This document shows positions 16,056 through 25,699 of a DNA stretch of 39,586 bases, one piece after another. Under the pieces are notes generated by a model that did not search any database, was not told the DNA's origin, and saw only the letters and a program-made list of their open reading frames with translations. The translations under genes and the position numbers were made by a program. Positions within the stretch are counted from its first letter, which is position 1; every line of letters begins with the position of its first letter. The stretch comes from Brevibacterium sp. ZH18 (GTDB lineage: Bacteria > Actinomycetota > Actinomycetes > Actinomycetales > Brevibacteriaceae): contig NZ_JALDSX010000032.1 in assembly GCF_022748595.1 (NCBI RefSeq), positions 1-39,586 on the forward strand, read 5' to 3'.

Positions 16056-17504
16056 TCACTCAGCGGTGGGCTCGTTGCTGGTGTGAGCCGCGCGTCCCAC
16101 GGACTTGCCGCCGCGGGTGCGCCTGCGCTCACGACTCCGGCGAGGCTTCTTCGGAGCATCAGCACCCGACGATGATTCGCCTCGGCGCTGGTCGGTCTTC
16201 TTCGGAGCGGCCTGGTGGTCATCGGAGCCTTCGCCGTGCTGCCTGCGCAGACGACCCTTCGTGCCCTTCGGGATTCCCAGATCGGAGAAGAAGTGGGACG
16301 ACGTCGAGTAGGTCTCGGCCGGCTCGTCGTGCTCGAGGCCCAGCGCCTTGTTGATGAGGCGCCAGCGGGGCATGTCGTCCCAGTCGACGAGTGTCACGGC
16401 GATACCCGTGTGACCGGCGCGGCCGGTGCGTCCGATGCGGTGGACGTAGGTCTTCTCGTCGTCTGGGCACTGGTAGTTCACGACGTGGGTGACGTCGTCA
16501 ATGTCGATGCCGCGGGCCGCCACGTCGGTGGCGACGAGGACGTCGACCTGTCCGTCGCGGAACGACTTCAGTGCCCGCTCACGCTGGGACTGGCCCAGAT
16601 CGCCGTGTAGAGCACTGACCTTGAAGCCGCGGTCGCCGAGTTCGGCGGCGAGCTTGTCGGCGGTGCGCTTGGTGCGGGTGAAGATGATCGTGCGGCCGCG
16701 TCCTTCTGCTTGGAGCATGCGGGCGACGAGTTCGCTCTTGTCCATCGAGTGAGCGCGGTAGACGTACTGGGTCGTGTCCTTGCCCGTCAGCGACAGATCT
16801 TCGTTGTCGTGGGCGCGGATGTGAGTCGGCCGGTTCATGTAGCGGCGGGCCAGGGTGATGACCGCCCCGGGCATGGTGGCCGAGAACAGCATCGTCTGGC
16901 GGTGCGCGGGTACGGCGTTGATGATCTTCTCGACGTCGGGCAGGAAGCCGAGGTCGAGCATCTCGTCGGCCTCGTCGAGGACGACGGTGCGGACCTTGTG
17001 CAGTTTGAGGACCTTGCGGCCGTAGAGGTCGAGGAGGCGGCCGGGGGTGCCGACAACGACGTCGACGCCGGTCTTGAGCTGCTTGATCTGCGGGTCGAAG
17101 TCCATTCCGCCGTAGATCGTCATGATGTCGACGTCGCGCTGCGTGGAGGCGGTGACGAGGTCGGCTGCGACCTGCTTCGCGAGCTCACGGGTGGGAACGA
17201 CGACCAGTGCCTGCGGCAGGCGCGTCTCGGCAGAATCGCCGACGACGTCCGGGGTCGCCTCGGGATCGACGGGGGAGGCCCCGTCCTCGCTCTTTCCCAC
17301 GACACGCTGCAGGAGGGGGATGCCGAAGCCGAGGGTCTTACCCGTTCCGGTCTTGGCCTGTCCGATGATGTCGGCTCCCGACAGTGCCACTGGCAGCGTC
17401 ATCGCCTGGATCGGGAACGGGTGGGTGATGCCTTTTGCGGCCAGTGAGGCCACGATCGGTCCGGCGACACCCAGTTCCGCGAAATCCGCTTCTGTCTCCG
17501 CCAT
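16056..17504 (-). CDS. DEAD-box ATP-dependent RNA helicase
   Basis: A 482-residue RhlE/CsdA-type helicase with the motifs in order: Q motif (GITHPFPIQ, about 25-33), Walker A AKTGTGKT (50-57), PTRELAKQ, TPGRLLD, LDEADEML, SAT, then the second RecA fold with ARGIDIDDVTHV and HRIGRTGRAG. The tail from about residue 405 is rich in Lys, Arg and Ser and probably binds RNA. AAGGAG stands about eight bases before the ATG. It is divergent from the ferritin-like gene, an arrangement I recall for Rv3211/Rv3210c. A role in ribosome assembly or mRNA decay is likely; a cold-shock link is only inferred. Confidence 0.93.
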   Translation of the reverse strand: MAETEADFAELGVAGPIVASLAAKGITHPFPIQAMTLPVALSGADIIGQAKTGTGKTLGFGIPLLQRVVGKSEDGASPVDPEATPDVVGDSAETRLPQALVVVPTRELAKQVAADLVTASTQRDVDIMTIYGGMDFDPQIKQLKTGVDVVVGTPGRLLDLYGRKVLKLHKVRTVVLDEADEMLDLGFLPDVEKIINAVPAHRQTMLFSATMPGAVITLARRYMNRPTHIRAHDNEDLSLTGKDTTQYVYRAHSMDKSELVARMLQAEGRGRTIIFTRTKRTADKLAAELGDRGFKVSALHGDLGQSQRERALKSFRDGQVDVLVATDVAARGIDIDDVTHVVNYQCPDDEKTYVHRIGRTGRAGHTGIAVTLVDWDDMPRWRLINKALGLEHDEPAETYSTSSHFFSDLGIPKGTKGRLRRQHGEGSDDHQAAPKKTDQRRGESSSGADAPKKPRRSRERRRTRGGKSVGRAAHTSNEPTAE

Positions 17505-17553
17505 GTTTCAAACTCCTTTTGGCGCCTTCGCGCTCGTCATGGTCGTGAACCGG

Positions 17554-17559
17554 TACTCT
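17554..17559 (+). promoter_or_regulatory. -10 element of the ferritin-like gene
   Basis: TACTCT, six bases before the ATG at 17566; leaderless type. Confidence 0.5.
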
Positions 17560-17565
17560 TGAGCT

Positions 17566-18198
17566 ATGCCCGATTCTGCCCCATTGGCCGGTAATAATGC
17601 TGCGACGCTCGCACTTCTGGCGTTCGGCGAGCTGACCGCTTTCGAACGAATGGCCACCAACGCGACCACCGCTGTGCACATGGACGACAAGGTCGTCCTG
17701 GCGCAGTTGGCGTCTGCGTCCTTTGCGAACTTCGAGCAGCTCTCGCAGCACATCAGTCATCTGGGCCAGGATGCGATCGAGCTCTGTCAGCACTTCGAGC
17801 CGACCTTCACCGTGATGGCTGAAAGGACTCGTCCTCGTGACTGGTACGAAAGTCTCATGAAGGGATTCGTCTTCGACGGGATCATGAATGACTTCTACCG
17901 AACGGCCGTGGATGAACTCGACGAGCCCGGACACAGCCTGGCTATTACAATTCTCGATGATACACGGGCCACGGATTATGTACGCAATCGTCTGACCGCT
18001 GACGTGGCCGTCGACACGCAGCTGGCATCGCGTCTGGCACTGTGGGGGCGCAAGCTCGTGGCCGAGACGCTGGGTCGTGCCCGCAACCTGCTCACGGACC
18101 CGATCCTCGGCCTCGACGAGGCGGTCGTGGTCGATGGGATCCCGGCAGTCACCGCGAACCATTCGAAGCGCATGTCGGCGCTGGGACTGGTGGCCTAG
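17566..18198 (+). CDS. Ferritin-like fold protein
   Basis: A 210-residue helical protein of the actinobacterial ferritin-like family that sits beside the RhlE helicase gene (MiaE-like superfamily). Candidate carboxylate-bridged metal ligands are in FGELTAFERMATNA (first helix), FANFEQLSQHISHLG (second helix), FDGIMNDFYRTAVDEL and the later helix with WGRKLVAETLGRA. The pattern of two Glu-containing helices with E and H spaced by three or four residues fits, but I cannot confirm a complete di-iron site. The function in this family is unknown to me. It is followed by a strong terminator. Confidence 0.78.
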   Translation: MPDSAPLAGNNAATLALLAFGELTAFERMATNATTAVHMDDKVVLAQLASASFANFEQLSQHISHLGQDAIELCQHFEPTFTVMAERTRPRDWYESLMKGFVFDGIMNDFYRTAVDELDEPGHSLAITILDDTRATDYVRNRLTADVAVDTQLASRLALWGRKLVAETLGRARNLLTDPILGLDEAVVVDGIPAVTANHSKRMSALGLVA

Positions 18199-18217
18199 GG
18201 CCTGGTCGGATACGGCG

Positions 18218-18255
18218 AAGGCCGGGCACCCGGTTCCTCACCGGGGCCCGGCCTT
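18218..18255. terminator. Intrinsic terminator between the ferritin-like gene and the DUF3107 gene
   Basis: A long GC-rich stem: AAGGCCGGGC plus CCGG on the left pairs with CCGG and GCCCGGCCTT on the right around the loop TTCCTCA, with one bulged base. Converging genes flank it. Confidence 0.75.
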
Positions 18256-18279
18256 AGCCGATCGTTCGCTGCCGCTGCC

Positions 18280-18501
18280 TCAGGCGCCGAAGCCCACCCG
18301 ACGGGCGGATTCTGTGCCCATCTCGACATAGCCGAGTGCGTTCGCGGGGATGAAGACTGTGCGGCCCTTCGTGTCGGCGAAGGTCAGGAGCGATTCGGAC
18401 TTGACCGATTCTTCGATGCGCGCGGCCAGTTCCTTGGGATCCTCATGCGACTCGAGGACGATCTCTCGCGGTGACTGCTTGACGCCGATCTTGATTTCCA
18501 T
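18280..18501 (-). CDS. DUF3107 family protein (TB9.4-like)
   Basis: A 73-residue protein of the conserved actinobacterial DUF3107 family. It begins MEIKIGVKQSPREIVLES, has a helix with DPKELAARIEESV, and ends with strands DTKGRTVFIPANALGYVEMG. The length is about that of the mycobacterial homologue Rv3208A (TB9.4), which is also next to a TetR gene. AAGGAG lies six or seven bases before the ATG, and TAAGCT (complement of 18539-18544) is a plausible -10 for a leadered transcript. No biochemical function is known to me. Confidence 0.87.
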   Translation of the reverse strand: MEIKIGVKQSPREIVLESHEDPKELAARIEESVKSESLLTFADTKGRTVFIPANALGYVEMGTESARRVGFGA

Positions 18502-18576
18502 AGTGCTCCTTGTGCGGATCGTGGGTTGACTCGTGTTCAGCTTAACGTCAGCGAGGCGGTGTTTTCTTCCCGCGCC

Positions 18577-19170
18577 TCACTTCGTGGTGAAGGACTGCAG
18601 TCCGCCCCAGCTCATCTGCGTGAGCAGCGAGACAGCGGCGTCGATGTCGACCTCGGTGGCGGATTCGAGCTGTTTGACGACGACTTCGGCAGTGCCGATG
18701 AGCGTGCGGCACAGTAGTCCGGCCTGAGAGTCATCGAGGTCGGTGAAGGACTGCAGAGCGTTGACGATGTGCGACGCGGAGCGGTTCCGCAGCGTGCGCA
18801 GGCGCTGCTGGGCCGCAGGCTCGTAGACGTCGGAGTTGAAGAGGATGACGAACTCCTCGCGATGCGAGACGACGAAGTCGAAGTACGAGCGGAATGTCGA
18901 GCGGACCTTCTCACGCGGGTCGTCGGTCGAGTTCAGTGCGGTTTCGACGGCTGAGTCGAGATGCGACGCCGAGGCGTCGATGAGCGCGAGGTAGAGGTCG
19001 TGCTTGGACGCGAAGTGCTGATAGAGCACGGGCTTCGACACACCGGCGGCTTCGGCGATCATGTCCATCGACGTGGTGCGGTAGCCGCGCGTGGCGAAGA
19101 CCGAGCGTGCCACCCCCACCAACTGGTCGCGGCGCTGCTCACGGGGCAATCTCTGCTGCGGACTCGACAT
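18577..19170 (-). CDS. TetR family transcriptional regulator
   Basis: A 197-residue repressor. The N-terminal helix-turn-helix reads RDQLVGVARSVFATRGYRTT, then SMDMIAEAAGVSKPVLYQHF, then ASKHDLYLALID, typical of TetR. The C-terminal all-helical domain is the ligand and dimer region. TAGCAT (complement of 19177-19182) lies six bases before the ATG, so the transcript is probably leaderless. It is divergent from adnA with 98 bases between; I found no convincing palindromic operator there. Synteny with Rv3208 supports orthology. The ligand is unknown. Confidence 0.9.
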   Translation of the reverse strand: MSSPQQRLPREQRRDQLVGVARSVFATRGYRTTSMDMIAEAAGVSKPVLYQHFASKHDLYLALIDASASHLDSAVETALNSTDDPREKVRSTFRSYFDFVVSHREEFVILFNSDVYEPAAQQRLRTLRNRSASHIVNALQSFTDLDDSQAGLLCRTLIGTAEVVVKQLESATEVDIDAAVSLLTQMSWGGLQSFTTK

Positions 19171-19176
19171 GCTCCA

Positions 19177-19182
19177 ATGCTA
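19177..19182 (-). promoter_or_regulatory. -10 element of the TetR gene
   Basis: TAGCAT on the minus strand, six bases before the start codon at 19170. The GGAGC between them is too close to the ATG to be a normal Shine-Dalgarno sequence. Confidence 0.5.
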
Positions 19183-19268
19183 CGCGAAAAACGACGCAGA
19201 ATTTCGAATACGGTCTCGTACATGGCGTGTGCACGGCTCATGTCAGTCGCGCATGATGGAATACTCAC

Positions 19269-22200
19269 ATGGAAGAAATCACAGCGAGCATCGCAGCGAA
19301 CCTGCTCGCAGGACGCTCGACGACGGTCGTGGGCCGTCCGGGCACGGGCAAGACCACGCTGCTCGAGTCCGTGTACGCGCAGGTGGTCGATGAGATCAGC
19401 CCCGCCTCGGTGCTCGTGATGACTCCCGACCGCGACCATGCCGATGTTCTGCGCAACCGCCTCGCCGTTCCCGCGCACGCCGTGCTGTCCTCGGCACCGG
19501 CCCGCAGCATCTCGTCCTACGCCTACGGCATCGCGCGGGCCGCTCACACCACCCGGACCGGCGAGGATCTCGAATTCATCTCGGGAGCTGACCAGGACGT
19601 GTTCCTGGCCGACCTCCTCGCCGGACACGAACTCGGCCTCGGGCTGGGACCGGTCTGGCCCGCAGAGATCACCGCGGAGGTCCGGTCGACCTCCGCGTTC
19701 CGCACGGAGATCCGCGATGTCCTCAACCGCGTGATGGAATTCGACTTCGGAGTCCGCGTGCCCGCGCCCTCTCGGGCAGAGGCCCCCGATGCGCCGCGCG
19801 AGCACGTCTTCGACTTCGGACGCAGCGCACTGCAGCGTGTGCTCGACTCCGTGCCCGACCCGCGGTGGGCGGCAGTGGCCCGGATCCTCGACGAATACCT
19901 CGGCATCATGAGCATGCCCGGCTACGGCGGCATCGACTCGGCCACAGTGCTCGCACGTGCCGCATTCGAGATCCTGCGCGAACCCGCCGAGGTGACCGCT
20001 GGCCGGGCATGGACGTTCGCTCCCGACACGGTTCCCCACATCGTCCTCGCCGACGGGGTGCAGGATTTCCCGGCCGCGAGCTGGGGAGTGCTCGAGCAGC
20101 TGCGTGAGCGCGGCAGCGCAGTGGCGCTCTTCGGGTCACCGGAGACCGTGACCGGACGTTTCCACGGTGCCGACGCCTCGATCATCGACCGCAGCAGCGC
20201 CGATGCGAGCTTCGACACGGTGGTTCTCACCGAGGTGGGGTCGGTGGCCCCGGGAATCAGCGCGGTCAGCGACGACTTCGGTCGCCGCATCACCACCCGG
20301 TGGGGACTGCGTCACATGCCGAGGCCCGGCGAGTCCGCGACAGCGGAGTCCGCCGAGGAGGCATCGACGGCGCTGGAGACCCATGTCTTCGACGGCGAGG
20401 CCTCGGGATACCGCTACCTGGCCCGACGGCTGACGCAGTTCGTCGAAGACGGTCACTCCTGGTCGGACGTGGCCGTGATCTCGCGGAACACCTCGACCGC
20501 TCGCGTCGTCGCGAACGAACTGCGCGCAGCGGGCGTTCCGACCGCGAACATCATGCAGCCGCTCAACGTCGACCCGGCCACAGCACCGCTGCTCGACCTG
20601 CTCTCCCACACCCCGGACTTCGACGACGACGATTCGATCGCCGCCCAGGCGCTGTCTCTGGCCGGCAGCATCTTCGTCCGCCTCGACCCGGTCCAGATCC
20701 GACGGTTCAAGCGCGTCGTGCGCAGAAGGTTTCCCGCGCCCAGCAGCTCGGCCTCATTGGCACTCGCGCTGCGCAGCAACGAGGAGAAGCCCGTGCCGGC
20801 CGCACTCGGCACGATCTCACGGATGCTTCGCGCCGCTGCGACGTCGGCCTCGGACGATCCGCATGAGGCGCTGTGGGCGATCTGGTCCGCAGCCGGAGTC
20901 GCAGAGAAGTGGCAGGCCGAGGCGCTGCGCGATCCGGAATCAGGCGCCAACGCGCACCTGGACTCGGTGCTGCGGCTGTTCACCCTGGCACAGAAGATCT
21001 CCGACCGCGGAGGATTCACCGCCCGCTCGTTCGCAGGGATCGTCGCCGAACAGGACATCGCCCAGGACTCACTGGCTGCGACAGCCGGATTCGACGACGT
21101 CGTCGGTGTCGGCACGCCGACCTCGCTGGCCCATCTGCGGGTTCCGCTCGTCATCATCGCCGAGGTCAACGAGGGGGTGTGGCCGAATCCGAAGCTGCGC
21201 GGCGGCATCCTCGGCCTCGACGACCTCGCATCCGTGCTGTCGGGCGGGGACACCGTGACCTCGGACCCCGGATATCACGCTCATGCGAAGCGGACGAACC
21301 TGCGCGAGGAGGGCGAGCTGTTCTACACGGCGCTGACCAGAGCCGAAGAACTCGTCATCGTCACCGCGATCTCCGATGCCGAGACCACCCCGTCCCCGTT
21401 CTTCGACGTTCTCGCGGCGGGGACAGCCAAGGGCACCGAGGCGGCCGACGGCTACGCGATCACCCACGAGGACGAGCTGCCGCCTCTGACTCTGCCGGAG
21501 ATGGCAGCCCACGCGCGTGCACACCTGCTGAAGTCAGCCGCCGGTGCCGACGGCGGCCCGGGCACTGAGGACACAGTGGAGTGGGCACAGCTGATGCGGG
21601 CGCTGACTGCGTCAAGTCCTGCGGTCGACGGTCCGGAGGACTGGCGAGAAGGCGAGGACATCACGACCACGGAGCCGCTGTTCACCGCCGAGGACACGGT
21701 CAGAGTCTCCCCGTCGCAGGTCGAATCCTTCACAGACTGCTCGCTGCGCTGGTTCCTCACGCGCAACGGCGGCGACCGGCCCGGCTCGGTGGCTCAGGAC
21801 CTGGGTACGATCATCCATGCGGCCGCGGAGCGCTTTCCGCAGGGCCCGACGTCCGAGATCCGCAGCTTCGTGGCCGCCGAGCTCAGCGCTGTCGAATTCG
21901 ACGCCGAATGGGAGCGCGATCGCCAGCATGAGCTGGCGATGAAGATGGCCGACCGCCTCGGCGAGTACATCAAGGACTCATCCGGTGAGCTCGTCGCGGT
22001 CGAAGCCCAGGTCTACGCCACCGGGGTCGACGAGAACGGCCAGGAATGGAAGGTCACCGGTCGTCTCGACCGGATCGAGCAGTCCGGCGACGGAGTCCGC
22101 ATCGTCGACTTCAAGACCGGAAAGAACGTGGTCGGCAATCAGGAGATGGCCCGCCACCCTCAGCTCGGCGTGTACCAGGAGGCGATCAACTCGGGCACGA

Positions 22201-22466
22201 TCAGGATCGGCGACGACCGGGAGATCGAGGCCAAGGCGTTCGGCGCCGAACTCGTCTTCCTGCGCAACTCGGCACGGACGAAGCGCAAGCAGTCGGCCCT
22301 CGAGGCGGACGACGATCCCGGTTGGGCCCGAGATCTCATCAACGATGTGTCGCACCGGATGCGTGCAGCCGAATTCCCCGCTCGGGTCGAGCCGCAGAAG
22401 TGCCAGAGCTGCCCCGTGCGCAGCTCCTGTCCTGCCATCGGCCCCCAGATGCTTGAGGAGGCCTGA
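19269..22466 (+). CDS. adnA: AdnA-like UvrD/REP helicase-RecB nuclease subunit
   Basis: A 1065-residue subunit of the actinobacterial AdnAB helicase-nuclease that resects double-strand breaks. Walker A is GRPGTGKTT at 22-30. The Walker B region reads ADGVQDF (261-267), keeping Asp262 but with Gly in place of the catalytic Glu, so this is probably the weak or inactive motor. The C-terminus has a RecB-type nuclease: VDFKTGK with D947 and K949, and four cysteines (C824, C1045, C1048, C1054) spaced as in the AddB-type Fe-S cluster. An in-frame stop at 19254 fixes the start at 19269, which leaves no room for a helicase Q motif. There is no clear ribosome site. It overlaps adnB by one base (TGATG). 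Confidence 0.88.
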   Translation: MEEITASIAANLLAGRSTTVVGRPGTGKTTLLESVYAQVVDEISPASVLVMTPDRDHADVLRNRLAVPAHAVLSSAPARSISSYAYGIARAAHTTRTGEDLEFISGADQDVFLADLLAGHELGLGLGPVWPAEITAEVRSTSAFRTEIRDVLNRVMEFDFGVRVPAPSRAEAPDAPREHVFDFGRSALQRVLDSVPDPRWAAVARILDEYLGIMSMPGYGGIDSATVLARAAFEILREPAEVTAGRAWTFAPDTVPHIVLADGVQDFPAASWGVLEQLRERGSAVALFGSPETVTGRFHGADASIIDRSSADASFDTVVLTEVGSVAPGISAVSDDFGRRITTRWGLRHMPRPGESATAESAEEASTALETHVFDGEASGYRYLARRLTQFVEDGHSWSDVAVISRNTSTARVVANELRAAGVPTANIMQPLNVDPATAPLLDLLSHTPDFDDDDSIAAQALSLAGSIFVRLDPVQIRRFKRVVRRRFPAPSSSASLALALRSNEEKPVPAALGTISRMLRAAATSASDDPHEALWAIWSAAGVAEKWQAEALRDPESGANAHLDSVLRLFTLAQKISDRGGFTARSFAGIVAEQDIAQDSLAATAGFDDVVGVGTPTSLAHLRVPLVIIAEVNEGVWPNPKLRGGILGLDDLASVLSGGDTVTSDPGYHAHAKRTNLREEGELFYTALTRAEELVIVTAISDAETTPSPFFDVLAAGTAKGTEAADGYAITHEDELPPLTLPEMAAHARAHLLKSAAGADGGPGTEDTVEWAQLMRALTASSPAVDGPEDWREGEDITTTEPLFTAEDTVRVSPSQVESFTDCSLRWFLTRNGGDRPGSVAQDLGTIIHAAAERFPQGPTSEIRSFVAAELSAVEFDAEWERDRQHELAMKMADRLGEYIKDSSGELVAVEAQVYATGVDENGQEWKVTGRLDRIEQSGDGVRIVDFKTGKNVVGNQEMARHPQLGVYQEAINSGTIRIGDDREIEAKAFGAELVFLRNSARTKRKQSALEADDDPGWARDLINDVSHRMRAAEFPARVEPQKCQSCPVRSSCPAIGPQMLEEA

Positions 22467-25400
22467 TGAAGTTCAGCGCTGACCAACTTGCCCGCCTGAC
22501 CGCAGCCGACCCGAGCCAGGCGTTCCCTCCCAGCGACGAGCAGCGGGTCATCATCGAAGCCGACCCGGCGCAGTCCATGAAGGTCACTGCCGGTGCCGGC
22601 TCGGGGAAGACGACGGTGATCTCCCAACGCGTGGTGTGGCTCGTGGCCAACGGCTTCGTCGCCCCCGAGGAGATCCTCGGCCTAACCTTCACCAGGAAGG
22701 CCGTGGGGGAGCTGGGCGGACGCATCAGAGTGCTGCTTGCCAGGCTGCGTCACAATCTCGGTCTCGGCGCGGAGCTGAACCTGCCGGGCCTCGACAATCC
22801 GACCGTCTCCACCTACAACTCCTATGCGGCTTCGATCGTCAGCGAACACGGCGTGAGCATCGGCATCGAACCCGAGACCGTGCTCCTCGACGACGCCTCC
22901 GCACACACCATCGCCGGTGACATCATCGACTCCGCCGGTTCCGACGAGATTCCCGGCAACTTCGCCCGAGAGACGATGATCACCGACATCATCTCCCTGG
23001 CCGCGACGATGAACGACCACGGCAGGGACGTCGAGGAGCTCATCGACTACCTCGAGCAGTGTCTGCAGGCGCTGGTGTCGAGCAAGGGCAAGCCCGTTGA
23101 CCCCAACGGTCGGCGGGCCAAGCTCGAGGCGAAGATCAGAACCGCCCGTCTGGCCGGAGCATATATGGCCGCCAAACGTCGCAACCTGGCTATGGACTTC
23201 TCCGACCAGGTGCGGTTCGCCCAGCGCATCATCGACGAAGTGCCCGCTGCCCGTGACGCCGAGCGGCATCGCTGGAAGATCGTCCTCCTCGACGAATTCC
23301 AGGACACCTCGGTGGCGCAGCTGAAGCTTCTGCGCGATCTGTTCAGCTCCACGGCCGTGACTGCGGTCGGCGATCCGAGACAGGCCATCTACGGATGGCG
23401 CGGGGCCAGCGCGGACAACATGATCCGCTTCTCCGCCGATTTCTCCGACGTCCGCTCCCTGACCCTGAGCACGAGCTGGCGCAACGACCACTCGATCCTC
23501 ACGGTCGCCAACCGAATCGCTGACGGTCTGAACGGGAGCAGCGAGACGCCCCTGTCGGCTCGTCCCGGAGCCGGTGACGGGGATGTGCACGTCGACATCA
23601 GCTCAGGTGCCCACGACCCGGACTTCCTTACAGCCGGGTTGAGGTCACTCACCGAATGGGCCCGGGCTCTGCCAGAGGGCACTTCGAAGGCGGTCCTGTG
23701 CCGCAAAAGAGCCCACTTCGCCCCGGTGGCGGCGGCTCTCGAAACCGCTGGCTTCGCGGTTCATGTGCACGGGTCCTCGGGACTGCTCAGCGACCCCTTT
23801 GTCGCGGACCTGCGTGCAGTCCTCACCGCTGCGGTCGACCCGATGGCCGGCGACAGCCTCATGCGGCTGATCAGCGGTCGGCTGCTGGGTTTGGGAGCCT
23901 CGGACATCGCCGCTTTGCAGGCCTTCACTCGGGCGCAGAACGACCGCCGCCTCGCCGAAGTCGCGGAGCGCAGCCCCGACGCCCCCGACGTCGTCGTCGA
24001 GAGCATTGATCAACCGACGATCGTCGAAGGTCTCGACGAGCTCGTCGACCTGGCGCAGGCACTGGCCCACGGTCCCGCGTCGGGGCTCGAACGGGCGATG
24101 GTCGCTGATTTCCGAGCATCGAAACTGAGTCCGGAAGCGCTCGATCGTCTGGTCAGACTCGCGCAGGCACTGCGCACCGTTCGCGCTGGCAGCGGCACGA
24201 TCGCCTCAATCATCCGGACCGCGATGACCGAGACCGGCGTCGACTCCGATATCTGGGGTCTCAGCGACTCACTGCGGAACCTCCACCGTTCCTCGATCGA
24301 CTCGTTCCTCTCGGCAGCGAGTCAGTATTCGACCGGTGATGACCAGCCCTCCGTGACTGGTTTCCTTCAATGGCTGTCGCTGATGGAGGCTAAGGACTCG
24401 CTCAGTGTGGCCGAACCCAGTGCAGCGGCCGACGCGATCAACATCATGACCGTCCACGCCTCGAAGGGCCTCGAATTCGACGCCGTGGCCATTCCCTCCC
24501 TTGTGGTCAAGGACTTCCCTACGGAGCCGCGGGACAAAGAGGGGTGGATGGACCGCACCGCTCTGCCGTACCCGCTGCGCGGGGACCGTGCCCATCTCGT
24601 GGACTTCGATCTGCGCAACGCCGAATTCGAGACGAAGAAGGAATTGGACGAATGGATCGCCGAATTCATCCGCCCGGCGATCGAGGACGCCCATGAGGAG
24701 GAGGAGCGCCGACTCGCGTATGTGGCCTTCACCCGAGCCAAACGCCATCTGTGGCTGGGTGCGGAGCTGATGGGATCGAGAACGACTCCAGACGAGCTCT
24801 CGCCGTTCCTCACCGAGGCGATCAGTGCCCTCGGGCTCGACGTGGACGTGCCGGAACCGGCAGAGGAATCGGCCGAAGACCGCATCGAGACGAGCGTCTG
24901 GCCCGTGCCCAGGACACAGCTCGTCGAGACTGCACATCGTGCGGGTGAATGGGTGCGCAGCGCTGTGGAGGTCAGTCTTGAGGACCTGGCGCAGGTCCCG
25001 ACACGGGTGGGGGAGTACGCACGCCAGGCGCTGCGGATCAGTCGGCGACCTGCGACTGCTGGGCCGGGAGGAGTCCCGGACCGCCTGTCCGCCACCGCGC
25101 TGGTGTCGTGGCGACGGGATCCACGCGAGTTCCTCACAGCGACGTTGCGTCCCGTCCCGAGCCCGCCCAGCCGGGCGGCGGAGATTGGTACGACCTTCCA
25201 CTCGTGGGTCGAGCAGCATTTCGGTCAGGCGAGCATCGACGTCGACGAGGACAACCAGGTCCGGGCCATCGACGCGGCGACGATCGAGCGGCTCCAGCAG
25301 ACCTTCCTCGGCTCCGAATTCGCTACGCGGCATGCTGACCACGTCGAGATGTCGTTCGAACTCGTCCTCGGCCGCTTCCGGGTGCCCGGCAAGATCGATG

Positions 25401-25660
25401 CGGTGTTCATTACCGACGACCATGCCGAGGTCGTGGACTGGAAGACCTCGAAACGACCCGACGAGGCAGCACTCGAGGTGATGAAATGGCAGCTGGCGCT
25501 CTACCGGTTCGCCATCCAGCGCGCGCACCCCGAGATCAACGAGGTGACCGGAACCTTCTACTTCGTCGGCAGCGACGACATCGTGAGGTTCACCGAGCTG
25601 CCGGAGGAAGCCGACATCATCGCATGGCTCGAGGCCAATGACCGGACACAGAGCCGGTGA
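22466..25660 (+). CDS. adnB: AdnB-like UvrD/REP helicase-RecB nuclease subunit
   Basis: A 1064-residue partner of AdnA and probably the lead motor. It has an intact Q motif (PSDEQRVII, Q26), Walker A AGAGSGKTT at 42-50, FTRKAVGELGGR (motif Ia), Walker B LLDEFQDTS with D276/E277, GDPRQAIYGWRGA (motif III), the later MTVHASKGLEFDAV (motif V) and YVAFTRAKRHLW (motif VI). The C-terminal nuclease carries VVDWKTSK with D991 and K993. No cysteine cluster is seen near its end, unlike AdnA. The one-base overlap with adnA argues for equal expression. Orthology rests on domain order and synteny with Rv3202c-Rv3201c. Confidence 0.9.
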   Translation: MKFSADQLARLTAADPSQAFPPSDEQRVIIEADPAQSMKVTAGAGSGKTTVISQRVVWLVANGFVAPEEILGLTFTRKAVGELGGRIRVLLARLRHNLGLGAELNLPGLDNPTVSTYNSYAASIVSEHGVSIGIEPETVLLDDASAHTIAGDIIDSAGSDEIPGNFARETMITDIISLAATMNDHGRDVEELIDYLEQCLQALVSSKGKPVDPNGRRAKLEAKIRTARLAGAYMAAKRRNLAMDFSDQVRFAQRIIDEVPAARDAERHRWKIVLLDEFQDTSVAQLKLLRDLFSSTAVTAVGDPRQAIYGWRGASADNMIRFSADFSDVRSLTLSTSWRNDHSILTVANRIADGLNGSSETPLSARPGAGDGDVHVDISSGAHDPDFLTAGLRSLTEWARALPEGTSKAVLCRKRAHFAPVAAALETAGFAVHVHGSSGLLSDPFVADLRAVLTAAVDPMAGDSLMRLISGRLLGLGASDIAALQAFTRAQNDRRLAEVAERSPDAPDVVVESIDQPTIVEGLDELVDLAQALAHGPASGLERAMVADFRASKLSPEALDRLVRLAQALRTVRAGSGTIASIIRTAMTETGVDSDIWGLSDSLRNLHRSSIDSFLSAASQYSTGDDQPSVTGFLQWLSLMEAKDSLSVAEPSAAADAINIMTVHASKGLEFDAVAIPSLVVKDFPTEPRDKEGWMDRTALPYPLRGDRAHLVDFDLRNAEFETKKELDEWIAEFIRPAIEDAHEEEERRLAYVAFTRAKRHLWLGAELMGSRTTPDELSPFLTEAISALGLDVDVPEPAEESAEDRIETSVWPVPRTQLVETAHRAGEWVRSAVEVSLEDLAQVPTRVGEYARQALRISRRPATAGPGGVPDRLSATALVSWRRDPREFLTATLRPVPSPPSRAAEIGTTFHSWVEQHFGQASIDVDEDNQVRAIDAATIERLQQTFLGSEFATRHADHVEMSFELVLGRFRVPGKIDAVFITDDHAEVVDWKTSKRPDEAALEVMKWQLALYRFAIQRAHPEINEVTGTFYFVGSDDIVRFTELPEEADIIAWLEANDRTQSR

Positions 25661-25699
25661 CGGAGGCAGCGAACCACTGAATTCCGGCGGAGCCTCTGC

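Noticed and set aside
19171..19268. TetR operator in the tetR-adnA gap
   Set aside because: Only a loose CGAAA...TTTCG repeat is present, too short and too widely spaced to support an operator.
24269..25528. 419-residue antisense frame in adnB
   Set aside because: Shadow of a well-supported gene; no conserved motif and no start signal.
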